This document shows, piece after piece, positions 1-7,725 of a DNA stretch of 64,000 nt. The translations under genes were made by a program, and so were the position numbers. Numbering within the stretch: the stretch's first letter is position 1; the number at the start of each line of letters is the position of its first letter. This DNA comes from Haliea sp. (GTDB taxonomy: Bacteria > Pseudomonadota > Gammaproteobacteria > Pseudomonadales > Halieaceae), in contig NZNC01000015.1 of NCBI GenBank assembly GCA_002692965.1, positions 1 through 64,000 of the forward strand, read 5' to 3'. The notes under the pieces are model-generated. The model worked only from the letters and a program-made list of their open reading frames with translations. It did not search any database and had not been told where the DNA came from.

Positions 1-98
1 ATCAGGCGGGGAACGCTACAGGTATTGGTGGCCTATGCCACCTCGGGGGTGGGTCAAAATTAATGGCCAGAAGGGGGTCAGTTTAGATGGCCATCAAC
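1..98. mobile_element. Probable terminal end of an IS21-like insertion sequence
   Basis: Two copies of the pattern GGGTCA-N7-TGGCCA lie at 51-69 and 75-93, exactly 24 bp apart. IS21-family elements typically carry such multiple short GGTCA/TGGCC repeats inside their ends. A hairpin GGTGGC-CTAT-GCCACC at 27-42 lies on the presumed element side. The diguanylate cyclase reading frame on the minus strand stops inside the second repeat, which fits an insertion whose edge is near 94-100. No transposase is visible because the element would continue left of the window, so the family assignment rests on the end repeats alone. Confidence 0.5.
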
Positions 99-865
99 AT
101 CAGGGGCTGATCCTGGCGGCGCGCCAGCCCGAACAGGTGCCCCGCAAGCTGCATAAACCCTCGCCGATTGCTCATGCCGGTAAGGCTGTCGGTCACTGCC
201 TGCTGGCGCAGGCGCGTGGCAAGATCGGTGGCGAGCAGGAAAATCACCGTCACCCCCATTGCCACGAAGAAAGTCGGCATCAGGGCGAAATTGACCAGGT
301 TGTACAGATCGCGTTGTTCCTGTGTCGCCTCGGTACCAAACTGCAACGCGATCAGTGCGGCCAGTCCCTGGGCGAGCGCGAACAGGAGGTTGACCACGGC
401 CGCGACCTGCTGGGCGAGACGCGGTTCCGGGCCATGACGGAACAGAATCCAGGCCACGTGGCAGAAAGCCAGGCAGGCAAAACCCGGCGCCAGTGCCACA
501 CGCACATCCATGCGCGGCACGAGCAGGGTAAACAGCACCTGGGCAAGCAACAGCGTCCCCGCTATTGTCACCAGGGCCAAGGGGGAGGAGGACAGCCCCA
601 GGCGGTTGCGATGGCCCACGGCCGCCGTCAGCACCAGCAGGCAGGACAGCGTGTTGACACTGACCCACCACCACTCGTAGCTCGGGGAGAACTCCCGCAG
701 CAGATTGAAGGTGTACTGCAGCGCTGCCAGGACAAAGGCGAGAGACCAGATCAGCGCATGCCGCGGGTGGTCAAACAGGCGCCATCCCAGATAGCACGCT
801 CCGGCAAACACCAGACTCACCACCACCAGTGTCAGCTGCAGCGCTTCTACTGCACTCAGGGGCAT
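83..865 (-). pseudogene. Truncated membrane-anchored diguanylate cyclase (GGDEF domain cut off)
   Basis: The 260-residue product has about seven hydrophobic segments (roughly residues 8-27, 38-56, 66-84, 97-116, 123-143, 152-175 and 193-213), followed by the start of a GGDEF domain, TDSLTGMSNRRGF at 225-237. GGDEF domains are normally about 160 residues, but here the frame ends about 35 residues in, well before the catalytic GG(D/E)EF loop, so c-di-GMP synthesis is impossible from this copy. The stop lies within the putative IS end repeat, so the break looks like an insertion rather than a point mutation. I chose the ATG at 865 because AAAGG precedes it by 8 nt; an in-frame ATG at 898 has no ribosome site. 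Confidence 0.75.
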
Positions 866-975
866 GCTCGGAACCTTTGCGGAACTCCGGAAAGACATCG
901 ATCATGGCGCAGCCGCACTACAGTTACAAGGCAGGACGTGCGCCGCCGGGCTCGCTGCGCCCGGCGGCGGGATTG

Positions 976-1755
976 TCAGCGGCGCGGACCGCCCCGGGTC
1001 CCGGGCCAGCGCGAGCCGGAAATGGTGTCCGCGAAGGGCTTGAAGGCCTCGGGGTCCAGCTTGCCCGCCAGCTTGATCTCCCGGTCGAGGAAGACCGGCC
1101 ACCACAGGTGTGCGGAGACCTGCTCGCGCATCGGCAGGCGGCTGGCCAGGGGGTCCCAGGGACTGTCGCGCAGCACCAGTTCGCCGTCGACGCGCTCGCG
1201 CCAGGCAGTGCCGTAGCGGCTGCGCACATGCACCACGTGAGGCGGAAAATCATAGCCCTGGTCGGGGTCGGGCATCACCCCGACGGCCAGGGAGAACTTG
1301 ACCCACCACTCGTGCATGTCGAACTCATCAAGGGGCGCGTTCTCGCCGCTGGCGGTGCCGCGGAACTCGGCAAAGGTATAGCCCTGGTGATGGCTGCGCG
1401 CGGTCACACTCGGCCCAAGCCGGTAGTAATCGGTGGTACACGGATACTTGGGCTGGCCATTGTGGTCCCGGCTGATAAAGATCGCCGACTCCTGGTCAAT
1501 GCCGTAGCCCAGGGCGTACTCACCGGCAAGACCGTTGTAGTCCGCATTGACGGTCTGCAGAATCCCGTATTCCGGTTCGTCGGGTACGGGTACCAGATAG
1601 AAGGTGAGGTTGACGTGCGGGTCCGCGCCCGGCTCGATACCCGGCGGCAGTATCGCGGCAATCGCTTCCGGGTCGGTGCGGTATACCACCTTCAGCATCG
1701 GCCAGTTGAGAATTTCCCCGGGGCTGCCCTGGGGTGCACTGCTGTTCTCGCTCAT
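976..1755 (-). CDS. Acetoacetate decarboxylase family protein
   Basis: This 259-residue protein resembles the acetoacetate decarboxylase (ADC) superfamily. The N-terminal half has the motif-rich core of the fold, and a lysine at residue 103 (NGQPKYP) sits where ADC enzymes carry the Schiff-base lysine. Classical ADC converts acetoacetate to acetone, but many superfamily members are aldolases or dehydratases, so the reaction here is unknown. It is the last gene of a four-gene operon with an amidohydrolase, a Rieske oxygenase and an SDR, 79 bp after the SDR gene. The context suggests a late step on a ring-opened or beta-keto intermediate. The family call is fairly firm, the substrate unknown. 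Confidence 0.72.
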   Translation of the reverse strand: MSENSSAPQGSPGEILNWPMLKVVYRTDPEAIAAILPPGIEPGADPHVNLTFYLVPVPDEPEYGILQTVNADYNGLAGEYALGYGIDQESAIFISRDHNGQPKYPCTTDYYRLGPSVTARSHHQGYTFAEFRGTASGENAPLDEFDMHEWWVKFSLAVGVMPDPDQGYDFPPHVVHVRSRYGTAWRERVDGELVLRDSPWDPLASRLPMREQVSAHLWWPVFLDREIKLAGKLDPEAFKPFADTISGSRWPGTRGGPRR

Positions 1756-1834
1756 CTCGCTAAGTCCTTATCGTTAGAAGAAGAAGGGGCGTGCCCTTCG
1801 GGTACAGACGTGGGGCGGTGCCCCGGTGCCGGAA

Positions 1835-2716
1835 TCAACCACCCACCATCGGCGGCTCCGGCGTTTTACGCGACAGGATCATCTCCGCGCGATCGCGGAT
1901 TTTCTGCTCGGTTTCAGGGGTGGTGGCCAGCAACCAGAACGCGTCCTGCTCCAGACCCTTGACCGCCATTTCCGCTACCTCATCCGGGTGCGTGGTTTTC
2001 AGCTCAATGCCGTACTCCGCCGCCATGCGCTTCATGTCATCCACCGAGGTAATCCCCGACTCGTTGCCCTCGATCTCCTTTTTCAGAGCTTCGGGGCGCA
2101 CGCGCCCGGAATTGAACAGGCCGGTTTCCACCACATGGGGGCCGGGGAACAGAGCACTGACCTTCACCGGGCTCTGTGCCGCCTGCACCTGGAAGTGCAG
2201 ATTCTCGGTGATGGCATGTACCGCCGCCTTGGTAGCGGTGTAAATAGGCGCGTCGGGGTAGATCACCATGGCCCCGTTACCGGAGCCGGTAATCACGAAG
2301 TGGGCCGGCTGATTGCGTGCCACCAGCCGTGGCATGAACGCGCGGATACTGTTGATCACACCCCACACGTTCACGTTCATGCACCACTGCCAGTCTTTCT
2401 CCGAGTAATCCCACATCGCGCCGCTCTCGCCGGCGCCGATACCCGCGTTGGCGAACACCAGGTCGATCGCACCGAAAGCCTCCTCCGCGGTGTCAGCCAG
2501 GGCCTGCAGACTGGCGAGGGCGGTCACGTCGCAGTGCGCCACCCGCGCCTCGATACCTTCCGCCTCCAGATCACGACTAACGGCCTCCATGGCCTCGCGG
2601 TCGACATCGCCGATCACGATGCGCGCCCCCCTGCACCCCAGAGCAAAGGCGAGGGAGCGCCCCACGCCGCTGGCACCGCCGGTGATGACCGCGACCTTGT
2701 CCTTGAAATCCTTCAT
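1835..2716 (-). CDS. Short-chain dehydrogenase/reductase of the catabolic operon
   Basis: A classical SDR of 293 residues. The cofactor-binding motif TGGASGVG is at 12-19, NAGIG at 90-94, the catalytic serine at about 145, and YTATK gives Tyr159 and Lys163. Aspartate 37 and 39 at the end of beta-strand 2 (GDVDRE) suggest NAD(H) preference. The C-terminal extension of about 40 residues ends in a Pro-rich tail. Its start codon immediately follows the stop of the upstream Rieske oxygenase gene, so translation is probably coupled. Oxidation of an alcohol produced by the oxygenase is the natural inference, but the substrate cannot be read from sequence. Confidence 0.85.
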   Translation of the reverse strand: MKDFKDKVAVITGGASGVGRSLAFALGCRGARIVIGDVDREAMEAVSRDLEAEGIEARVAHCDVTALASLQALADTAEEAFGAIDLVFANAGIGAGESGAMWDYSEKDWQWCMNVNVWGVINSIRAFMPRLVARNQPAHFVITGSGNGAMVIYPDAPIYTATKAAVHAITENLHFQVQAAQSPVKVSALFPGPHVVETGLFNSGRVRPEALKKEIEGNESGITSVDDMKRMAAEYGIELKTTHPDEVAEMAVKGLEQDAFWLLATTPETEQKIRDRAEMILSRKTPEPPMVGG

Positions 2717-3682
2717 TCAGGCGAGCTCCCTTACATCCACATAGAACTGACGCACCCATTTGCGGTAGAGCACCAGGGTCTTGTCTTCGCGACAGAAAAT
2801 CGGCTTGTGTTTGTGCACCTTGTTGGCCCAGATCGGGTAGTCGTCCTGGATGCCGGCGATAATTCCGTTCATCACCTCGTCCCCGGCCAGATCCTCGATC
2901 TCGCGGCGCACGGTCAAGGTCCAGCGCAACAGGGTGCGGTTGCGATCAATCGGCTGGGCGCTGTTGTACACCACCATCTCGGCACCCGGACCATAGGAGG
3001 TGCGCACCGTGGCGAGGCCGGGGCTTTCCACCAGGGAATGCAGCTTGTTGGGGACCGCGGCGTTCTTGGCGTCCAGGTGCAGGTGCAGGTGACGACCGTC
3101 CTCGTCTACCGTGACTTCCGAGGGGGGCACGTCCTGCTGACCGTGCACATACTGGAAGTGCACCGGATCGCAGGAGTTTTCCGCGATGTCCTGAATGTGG
3201 GCCGGCACCTCGAACTCGGCATAGCGCGGTGGCGTCCACTGGGGGTCGCCCAGTTCCCTGAGCTCGGGCAGCGGCCATTTCGGTGCCAGCCCCTGGGGGT
3301 GGAACCAGATATAGACTTCGCCATTGGCTTCCTCGCAGTGCCAGGTCCGCACCCGCGCCCGCTCGGGGATCTCGTCGCAATAGGGTATTTCCACGCAGGC
3401 CCCCTCGGCGTCGAAACGCCAACCGTGGAAGGGGCAGCGCAGGGTTTCCCCCACCACTCGCCCGTTAACGCCCATGTGCGCACCGAGGTGAGGGCAGAAG
3501 GCATCCTGAATCTGGGGCTTGCCCGAGCGGGTGCGGTACAGCGCCAGCTCGCGGTCGAAAGCCTGCACCCGCTTCGCCTCACCCACCTGCAGCTCGTGGC
3601 TGCGGGCAACGGAAAACCAGCCCATGGGAAACTCGGGCGTCGTATTGGTCCTGGATTCACAGGGCTCGATGATGGCACTCAT
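2717..3682 (-). CDS. Rieske non-haem iron oxygenase (KshA / sterol-desaturase-like)
   Basis: A 321-residue oxygenase component. The Rieske [2Fe-2S] ligands are C63-x-H65 (CPHLGAH) and C83-x2-H86 (CPFHGW). The C-terminal catalytic domain carries the mononuclear iron motif NSCDPVHFQYVH with His175 and His180, and Asp280 or Asp281 as likely third ligand. Spacing and length resemble the KshA/DAF-36 branch of single-subunit-type Rieske oxygenases acting on steroids and related compounds. The start ATG overlaps the stop of the upstream amidohydrolase gene by 4 bp. No ferredoxin or reductase gene is adjacent, so the electron donor must be encoded elsewhere. Substrate unknown. Confidence 0.85.
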   Translation of the reverse strand: MSAIIEPCESRTNTTPEFPMGWFSVARSHELQVGEAKRVQAFDRELALYRTRSGKPQIQDAFCPHLGAHMGVNGRVVGETLRCPFHGWRFDAEGACVEIPYCDEIPERARVRTWHCEEANGEVYIWFHPQGLAPKWPLPELRELGDPQWTPPRYAEFEVPAHIQDIAENSCDPVHFQYVHGQQDVPPSEVTVDEDGRHLHLHLDAKNAAVPNKLHSLVESPGLATVRTSYGPGAEMVVYNSAQPIDRNRTLLRWTLTVRREIEDLAGDEVMNGIIAGIQDDYPIWANKVHKHKPIFCREDKTLVLYRKWVRQFYVDVRELA

Positions 3683-4911
3683 GCGGCAACTCCCTTGTCA
3701 TCAAAGATCGCCGTGGTCGGACCGATGCGGTCGGCCACAGTCTGTAGATAGGCGCGGTCCAGGCCGTACCAGCCGACCGCGTTCTCGCCGAGAATCTTGC
3801 GGCCGTCCTCCTCGGGAACCCCGGCGAAAACCTCGCGGTAGTACTCCCGAGTATGCGGCCAGGTGCCCTCCGGATGCGGATAGTCACTGCCCCACATCAA
3901 CTTGTCGGTGCCCAGGGCCTCGCGGGCATCGATATCGCGACGCGGCACGCAGGAAGCGCCGATGGCGATATTGCGCTGGAAGTATTCGGTGGGCGACATG
4001 GACAGGTGGCTGCGGAAATCCCCCAGCTTGGCGGAGAACTGGATGTCGAAGTAATTGTGGTCGAGCAGGCGCAGCCACGGCGGCAGCATGAAGGTAGTGC
4101 CACCCTCGGTCATCACCACTTTCAGCCGCGGGTAGCGCTCGAAGACTCCGCCCCAGATCATGAAGGTCAGGGGCCGGTAGAGCCACCACATGACCTCGGA
4201 GACGTAGATGCCCATGGCACCCGGCAGTTCATCGGAGCGATCCTCCCGCGGCCATTCCTTGCCGAAATATTCCGGCTGGGGCGCGGGACCCGAGTGGAAA
4301 TGCACGATCACGCCCAAATCCTGGCAGACCTCCCAAAAGGGATCGTACTTGCGATCGTGGTAGGGGGCCTGGTCGCCCCACATGGTGGGGATCATCACCG
4401 CGCGCAGCCCGTTGTCCACGCACCAGCGCACGGCATCTATCGCCTGCTGTACATCCCACAACAGGGGAATCGAGGCCACCCCGATATGCCGAGCCGGGTC
4501 GTTGGCGCAGAACTCGGCCAACCAGCGATTGTGCGCCATGGCCCCGGCCCACTGCAGCTCGGGCACAGCGTCCCGGGGGGACAGCCCCAGGCCAGCCCCA
4601 AAGGGGGGCGTGTTCATTTCGGTAATACCGTCGGGGAAAATGATTTCCGCCGCGATGCCGTCTTCGGCCAGGACCTTGAGCCTTTCCTGGTAGTCCCAGG
4701 CACCGGTCAACTGCTTCTGGATGGGCTCGCGCCAGGCGTCGTTGATTTCCTTGATCAGGAAGCTTTCCTCCGCCTTGGCCGTGAGCTCGACCTGAACCGG
4801 GACCGCCATGTCCATGACCTCGTGATACTTGGACTCGACATAGGGTTTGTAATCGGCGATGTGCAGGCCAGCGTGGCAATCGGAGGACACCACGATGAGA
4901 TGATCAGACAT
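3679..4911 (-). CDS. Amidohydrolase family 2 (PF04909-type) metal-dependent hydrolase/decarboxylase
   Basis: The 410-residue protein has features of the TIM-barrel amidohydrolase-2 family: an N-terminal SSDCHAG motif at 9-15 in place of the usual DxHxH, VHFHSG near the middle and a late GSDYPHPEG metal-site motif. Family members hydrolyse or decarboxylate aromatic acids and ring-cleavage products, for example 2-amino-3-carboxymuconate semialdehyde decarboxylase. It is the first gene of the operon reading toward the Rieske, SDR and ADC-like genes and faces a TetR gene. Its metal ligands look present apart from the altered N-terminal motif. Precise activity is unknown. Confidence 0.82.
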   Translation of the reverse strand: MSDHLIVVSSDCHAGLHIADYKPYVESKYHEVMDMAVPVQVELTAKAEESFLIKEINDAWREPIQKQLTGAWDYQERLKVLAEDGIAAEIIFPDGITEMNTPPFGAGLGLSPRDAVPELQWAGAMAHNRWLAEFCANDPARHIGVASIPLLWDVQQAIDAVRWCVDNGLRAVMIPTMWGDQAPYHDRKYDPFWEVCQDLGVIVHFHSGPAPQPEYFGKEWPREDRSDELPGAMGIYVSEVMWWLYRPLTFMIWGGVFERYPRLKVVMTEGGTTFMLPPWLRLLDHNYFDIQFSAKLGDFRSHLSMSPTEYFQRNIAIGASCVPRRDIDAREALGTDKLMWGSDYPHPEGTWPHTREYYREVFAGVPEEDGRKILGENAVGWYGLDRAYLQTVADRIGPTTAIFDDKGVAA

Positions 4912-4946
4912 AACGCGCTCTCTGCGATAACTGTGTGACTGGACTG

Positions 4947-5006
4947 ATGTTTAAAGTTATGTAACAAATGTGCAAGTTTGCACATTTGCGAACAAAATAG
5001 TTTAAT
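4947..5006. promoter_or_regulatory. TetR-side operator with two divergent promoters
   Basis: A perfect dyad lies at 4965-4988: CAAATGTGCAA, a 2-nt spacer, then its exact reverse complement. On the plus strand TTGCAC (4978-4983) is followed after 17 bp by TTTAAT (5001-5006), a good sigma-70 promoter for the TetR gene. On the minus strand the other arm gives TTGCAC (4970-4975) with a weaker -10 near 4947-4952 for the catabolic operon. A repressor bound to the dyad would cover both -35 elements at once. That it is bound by the adjacent TetR protein is inferred from position and symmetry. Confidence 0.8.
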
Positions 5007-5042
5007 GCGCGCGCAAACGCAACTGCTTCAGGGGAAGAGTTC

Positions 5043-5666
5043 ATGGGTGTAGCCGAGACAGAACCGGGGCGTCGGGAAAAACGACGTCAGGCCACGCGCC
5101 ATCGCATCGAAGAAGCCGCCTACCATCTGTTTCGCCGCCAGGGCGTGGAAAGCACCAGTATTGAGCAGATCTGCGAAAAAGCCGACGTCGCCCGGCGGAC
5201 CTTTTATGGCTATTTTCCCAACAAGCATGCGCTGCTCGGCGGGCTCGGCATCTCGCGACTGTACAGCCAGGCCAGCCCCCTGCTCGCCCAGCTGGTGTCC
5301 AGCTTTCCGGATACCCACAGCCGCCTGATGGCCATGATCGACTATATCGAGGAGCGCTTCGCCACCTTTGACGAGGTCGACCGCCAACTGATCTTGCTGG
5401 CTCCCAGCGTTCTGGCCAGCGACACGGAACAGCAACGGGATATCGCCGACCACGCGCTGACCGCCTTCGCCGAGCTGTTTGCCATCGGCCAGGAAAGCGG
5501 CGACATTCCCGCGAACTTCAGCCCGGAAATCCTCGCGGCGATGGTCGTTGGCACACTCAATACACTCACCACCCGCTGGGCCATCGACAGCCGCTACCCG
5601 GTCATCGACAAACTGGAGGAAGCGCGGGGACTGTTTTCCGCCGCCGCGGGCTGCCAAACCACCTGA
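5043..5666 (+). CDS. TetR/AcrR family transcriptional repressor
   Basis: A 207-residue regulator with an N-terminal TetR helix-turn-helix at about residues 19-65, including SIEQICEKADVARRTFYGYFP, where the RTFYGYF recognition helix is typical. The C-terminal ligand-binding half diverges as usual. It is transcribed away from the amidohydrolase/Rieske/SDR/ADC operon, with a 24-bp palindrome between them that overlaps its own promoter. Autoregulation and repression of the operon until a substrate or intermediate binds is the likely mode. The ligand is unknown. Confidence 0.9.
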   Translation: MGVAETEPGRREKRRQATRHRIEEAAYHLFRRQGVESTSIEQICEKADVARRTFYGYFPNKHALLGGLGISRLYSQASPLLAQLVSSFPDTHSRLMAMIDYIEERFATFDEVDRQLILLAPSVLASDTEQQRDIADHALTAFAELFAIGQESGDIPANFSPEILAAMVVGTLNTLTTRWAIDSRYPVIDKLEEARGLFSAAAGCQTT

Positions 5667-5717
5667 TGCACCCATCTGCGCCCGGGGCGCAGATCTTCGA
5701 GGACCTCTCACTCCCCT

Positions 5718-5759
5718 TTGACTCAGGTCAAGGGGACAGCTTGCCTCCGTGACTATACT
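5718..5759 (+). promoter_or_regulatory. ANR/FNR-type promoter of hemN
   Basis: The dyad TTGAC-TCAG-GTCAA at 5718-5731 matches the FNR/ANR consensus TTGAT-N4-ATCAA with symmetric substitutions. A -10 hexamer TATACT lies at 5754-5759. With transcription starting about 7 nt downstream (near 5766), the dyad centre falls at about -41.5, the standard class II activator position. Oxygen-limited activation of hemN by ANR/FNR is well known in gammaproteobacteria. The site is read directly; binding is inferred. Confidence 0.78.
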
Positions 5760-5791
5760 GGGCTCCTGCAAGCGACCCTCGGGAGCTCCAC

Positions 5792-7216
5792 ATGGCATTG
5801 CCCCAGTTCAGCCAGCCAGCCCTCTCCAGCCGTGAGCTCTGGAACCTCGACCTGATCCGGCGCCACGACCTGTCCGGCCCGCGCTATACCTCCTACCCCA
5901 CCGCGGCACAATTCCGCGACGACGTGGAGGAATCGGCCTGGCGTAGCGCGATGGCGCAGAGCAATGCCCGCGGCAAGCCATTGTCACTGTACGTGCATAT
6001 CCCCTTTTGCAGTACCATCTGCTACTACTGCGCCTGCAACAAGATCGTCACCGCCAACCGCGCGCGAGCAAGCGCCTATCTCGACTACCTGTATCGCGAG
6101 ATCGAACTGCAGGCGGCCCTCGTCGACACCGATAGACCGGTGCATCAGCTCCATTGGGGCGGAGGCACTCCCACCTTTATCAGTGACGCGGAAATGCGTC
6201 AGCTCATGGCCGTCCTGCGCCGACACTTCACCCTGGTGGACGACGAGTGTGGGGAGTATTCGATTGAACTGCACCCGGGCGAGCTTCCGCCCGATCGGCT
6301 CTGGCTGCTGCGCGAGCTCGGTTTCAATCGCCTGAGCATGGGGATCCAGGACTTCGATCCCCGGGTACAGCAGGCCGTCAACCGCTTCAACAGCCTGGAG
6401 CAGGTGCAGGAGCTGGTCGATGTCGCGAGGCGCGCACAGTTCCGCTCATTGAGCATGGACCTGATCTACGGCCTGCCCCACCAGAGCGCCCGGAGCTTTC
6501 AGCAGACACTGGATGCCGTCATTGCCCTGCGGCCGGAGCGCCTGTCAGTTTTCAACTATGCTCACATGCCCAATCTCTTCAAGACGCAGCGCCAGATTGA
6601 TGCCGAGACCTTGCCGGCACCCGAGGAGAAACTGGCCATCCTGGAGCAGAGTATCGAACAGTTGCTGCATGCGGGTTACGTGTACATCGGCATGGATCAC
6701 TTCGCCCTGCCCGAGGACGCCCTGGCCCGCGCTGCCGCCGCCGGTGATCTGCACCGCAACTTCCAGGGCTACGCGACTCACGGCAACTGCGACCTGCTGG
6801 GCTTTGGTATCTCAGCCATCAATGCTATCGGCGACTCCCACTTCCAGAATCACAAGTCCCTGGCCCCCTACGTCGCCGACCTCGAACGCAAGGCCCTGCC
6901 TCTGGCGAAGTGGGTCTCCCTGAGCCGCGAGGACCACCTGCGTCGCGCGGTGATCAACGCCCTGATCTGTCACTTCGCAGTGGACTTCGCAACCCTTGAA
7001 TCGGAGTACAGTGTGGACTTCCAGCGGCATTTCAGCGCAGAACTGCAGGCGCTTGCGCCACTGGAAAAGGACGGGCTGCTCAGTGTCGACGATCGCGGCA
7101 TCCAGGTGCTTCCCGCAGGGCGCCTGCTGATCCGTCGTATCTGCATGGTATTCGACGCCTACCAGCAGCAGGGCCGCGAGGAGGCTGCTGCGCCGCGCTT
7201 TTCACGCATTATCTGA
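5792..7216 (+). CDS. hemN: Oxygen-independent coproporphyrinogen III dehydrogenase
   Basis: Radical SAM enzyme of haem biosynthesis that converts coproporphyrinogen III to protoporphyrinogen IX without oxygen. The cluster motif is C73-x3-C77-x2-C80 in HIPFCSTICYYCAC, with the extra Cys82 that marks true HemN rather than HemW. Further HemN hallmarks are HWGGGTPTF, the LSMGIQDF stretch and the long C-terminal domain; 474 residues compares with about 457 in E. coli. GGGAG precedes the ATG. It stands alone and is preceded by an ANR/FNR-type dyad, in line with use under low oxygen. Its 3' end overlaps the convergent membrane-protein gene by 8 bp. Confidence 0.95.
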   Translation: MALPQFSQPALSSRELWNLDLIRRHDLSGPRYTSYPTAAQFRDDVEESAWRSAMAQSNARGKPLSLYVHIPFCSTICYYCACNKIVTANRARASAYLDYLYREIELQAALVDTDRPVHQLHWGGGTPTFISDAEMRQLMAVLRRHFTLVDDECGEYSIELHPGELPPDRLWLLRELGFNRLSMGIQDFDPRVQQAVNRFNSLEQVQELVDVARRAQFRSLSMDLIYGLPHQSARSFQQTLDAVIALRPERLSVFNYAHMPNLFKTQRQIDAETLPAPEEKLAILEQSIEQLLHAGYVYIGMDHFALPEDALARAAAAGDLHRNFQGYATHGNCDLLGFGISAINAIGDSHFQNHKSLAPYVADLERKALPLAKWVSLSREDHLRRAVINALICHFAVDFATLESEYSVDFQRHFSAELQALAPLEKDGLLSVDDRGIQVLPAGRLLIRRICMVFDAYQQQGREEAAAPRFSRII

Positions 7217-7661
7217 ACAGTTGGCGCGGCCTGCGCTGGCTGAGCCGGGCATACAGATACCCGCCCACTGCGCCCGCAAAACCCTGCAGAAGCAGCCCGC
7301 TCCAGTCCCTGGCGGCGGCCAGCGGCCAGACACCCAGCAGCTGCCGCATGATCACGTTGAGCAAAACCAGCGCCGCCAGGCCCGCCAGTGAAAACCAGAG
7401 GCTCCGGGAGCCGGGAATCAGGTGTAGCCTAACCAGCGCAGCAGCGGCCGGCATGGCCAGTAGAAAAGCCAGCAGCACCAGTAAAAGGTAGGTACTCGCA
7501 AGGCCAAGGAGATCGTGCAGACTGGCGCGAAGGCGCGTTTCCAGATCGACTTCCACCCCCATGACCACCAGGTCGTGCAGAATCACCTGTGTCGCCAGTA
7601 GCGATGCCAGCACATAGGCGGCAAAAACAGCGGGGAAAAAAGCCTTCAGCACACGTAGCAC
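7209..7661 (-). CDS. Small multi-pass inner-membrane protein of unknown function
   Basis: I do not recognise a family. The 150-residue product is very hydrophobic, with about four membrane segments (roughly 5-28, 52-78, 86-107 and 118-138) separated by short loops, and a basic C-terminus (SQRRPRQLFR) that should face the cytoplasm. It lies convergent to hemN, overlapping its stop region by 8 bp, and is divergent from the sugar dehydrogenase gene. No catalytic motif is visible. It could be a conserved hypothetical membrane protein of the lineage. Confidence 0.65.
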   Translation of the reverse strand: MLRVLKAFFPAVFAAYVLASLLATQVILHDLVVMGVEVDLETRLRASLHDLLGLASTYLLLVLLAFLLAMPAAAALVRLHLIPGSRSLWFSLAGLAALVLLNVIMRQLLGVWPLAAARDWSGLLLQGFAGAVGGYLYARLSQRRPRQLFR

Positions 7662-7725
7662 GACTCAGCGACCTCGTTCGCAGACCCTGACTATAATGAC
7701 GGCTCACCCGGCAAAGGAAAAGCCC

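Noticed and set aside
1826-3751. Plus-strand open frame of 641 codons across the SDR and Rieske genes
   Set aside because: It is a GC-driven shadow of two well-supported minus-strand enzymes with catalytic motifs; the product has no family features and is rich in His, Gly and Arg, as expected of antisense codons.
4965-4988. Palindrome as a rho-independent terminator
   Set aside because: No T-run follows on either strand and it overlaps good -35 elements, so an operator is the better reading.
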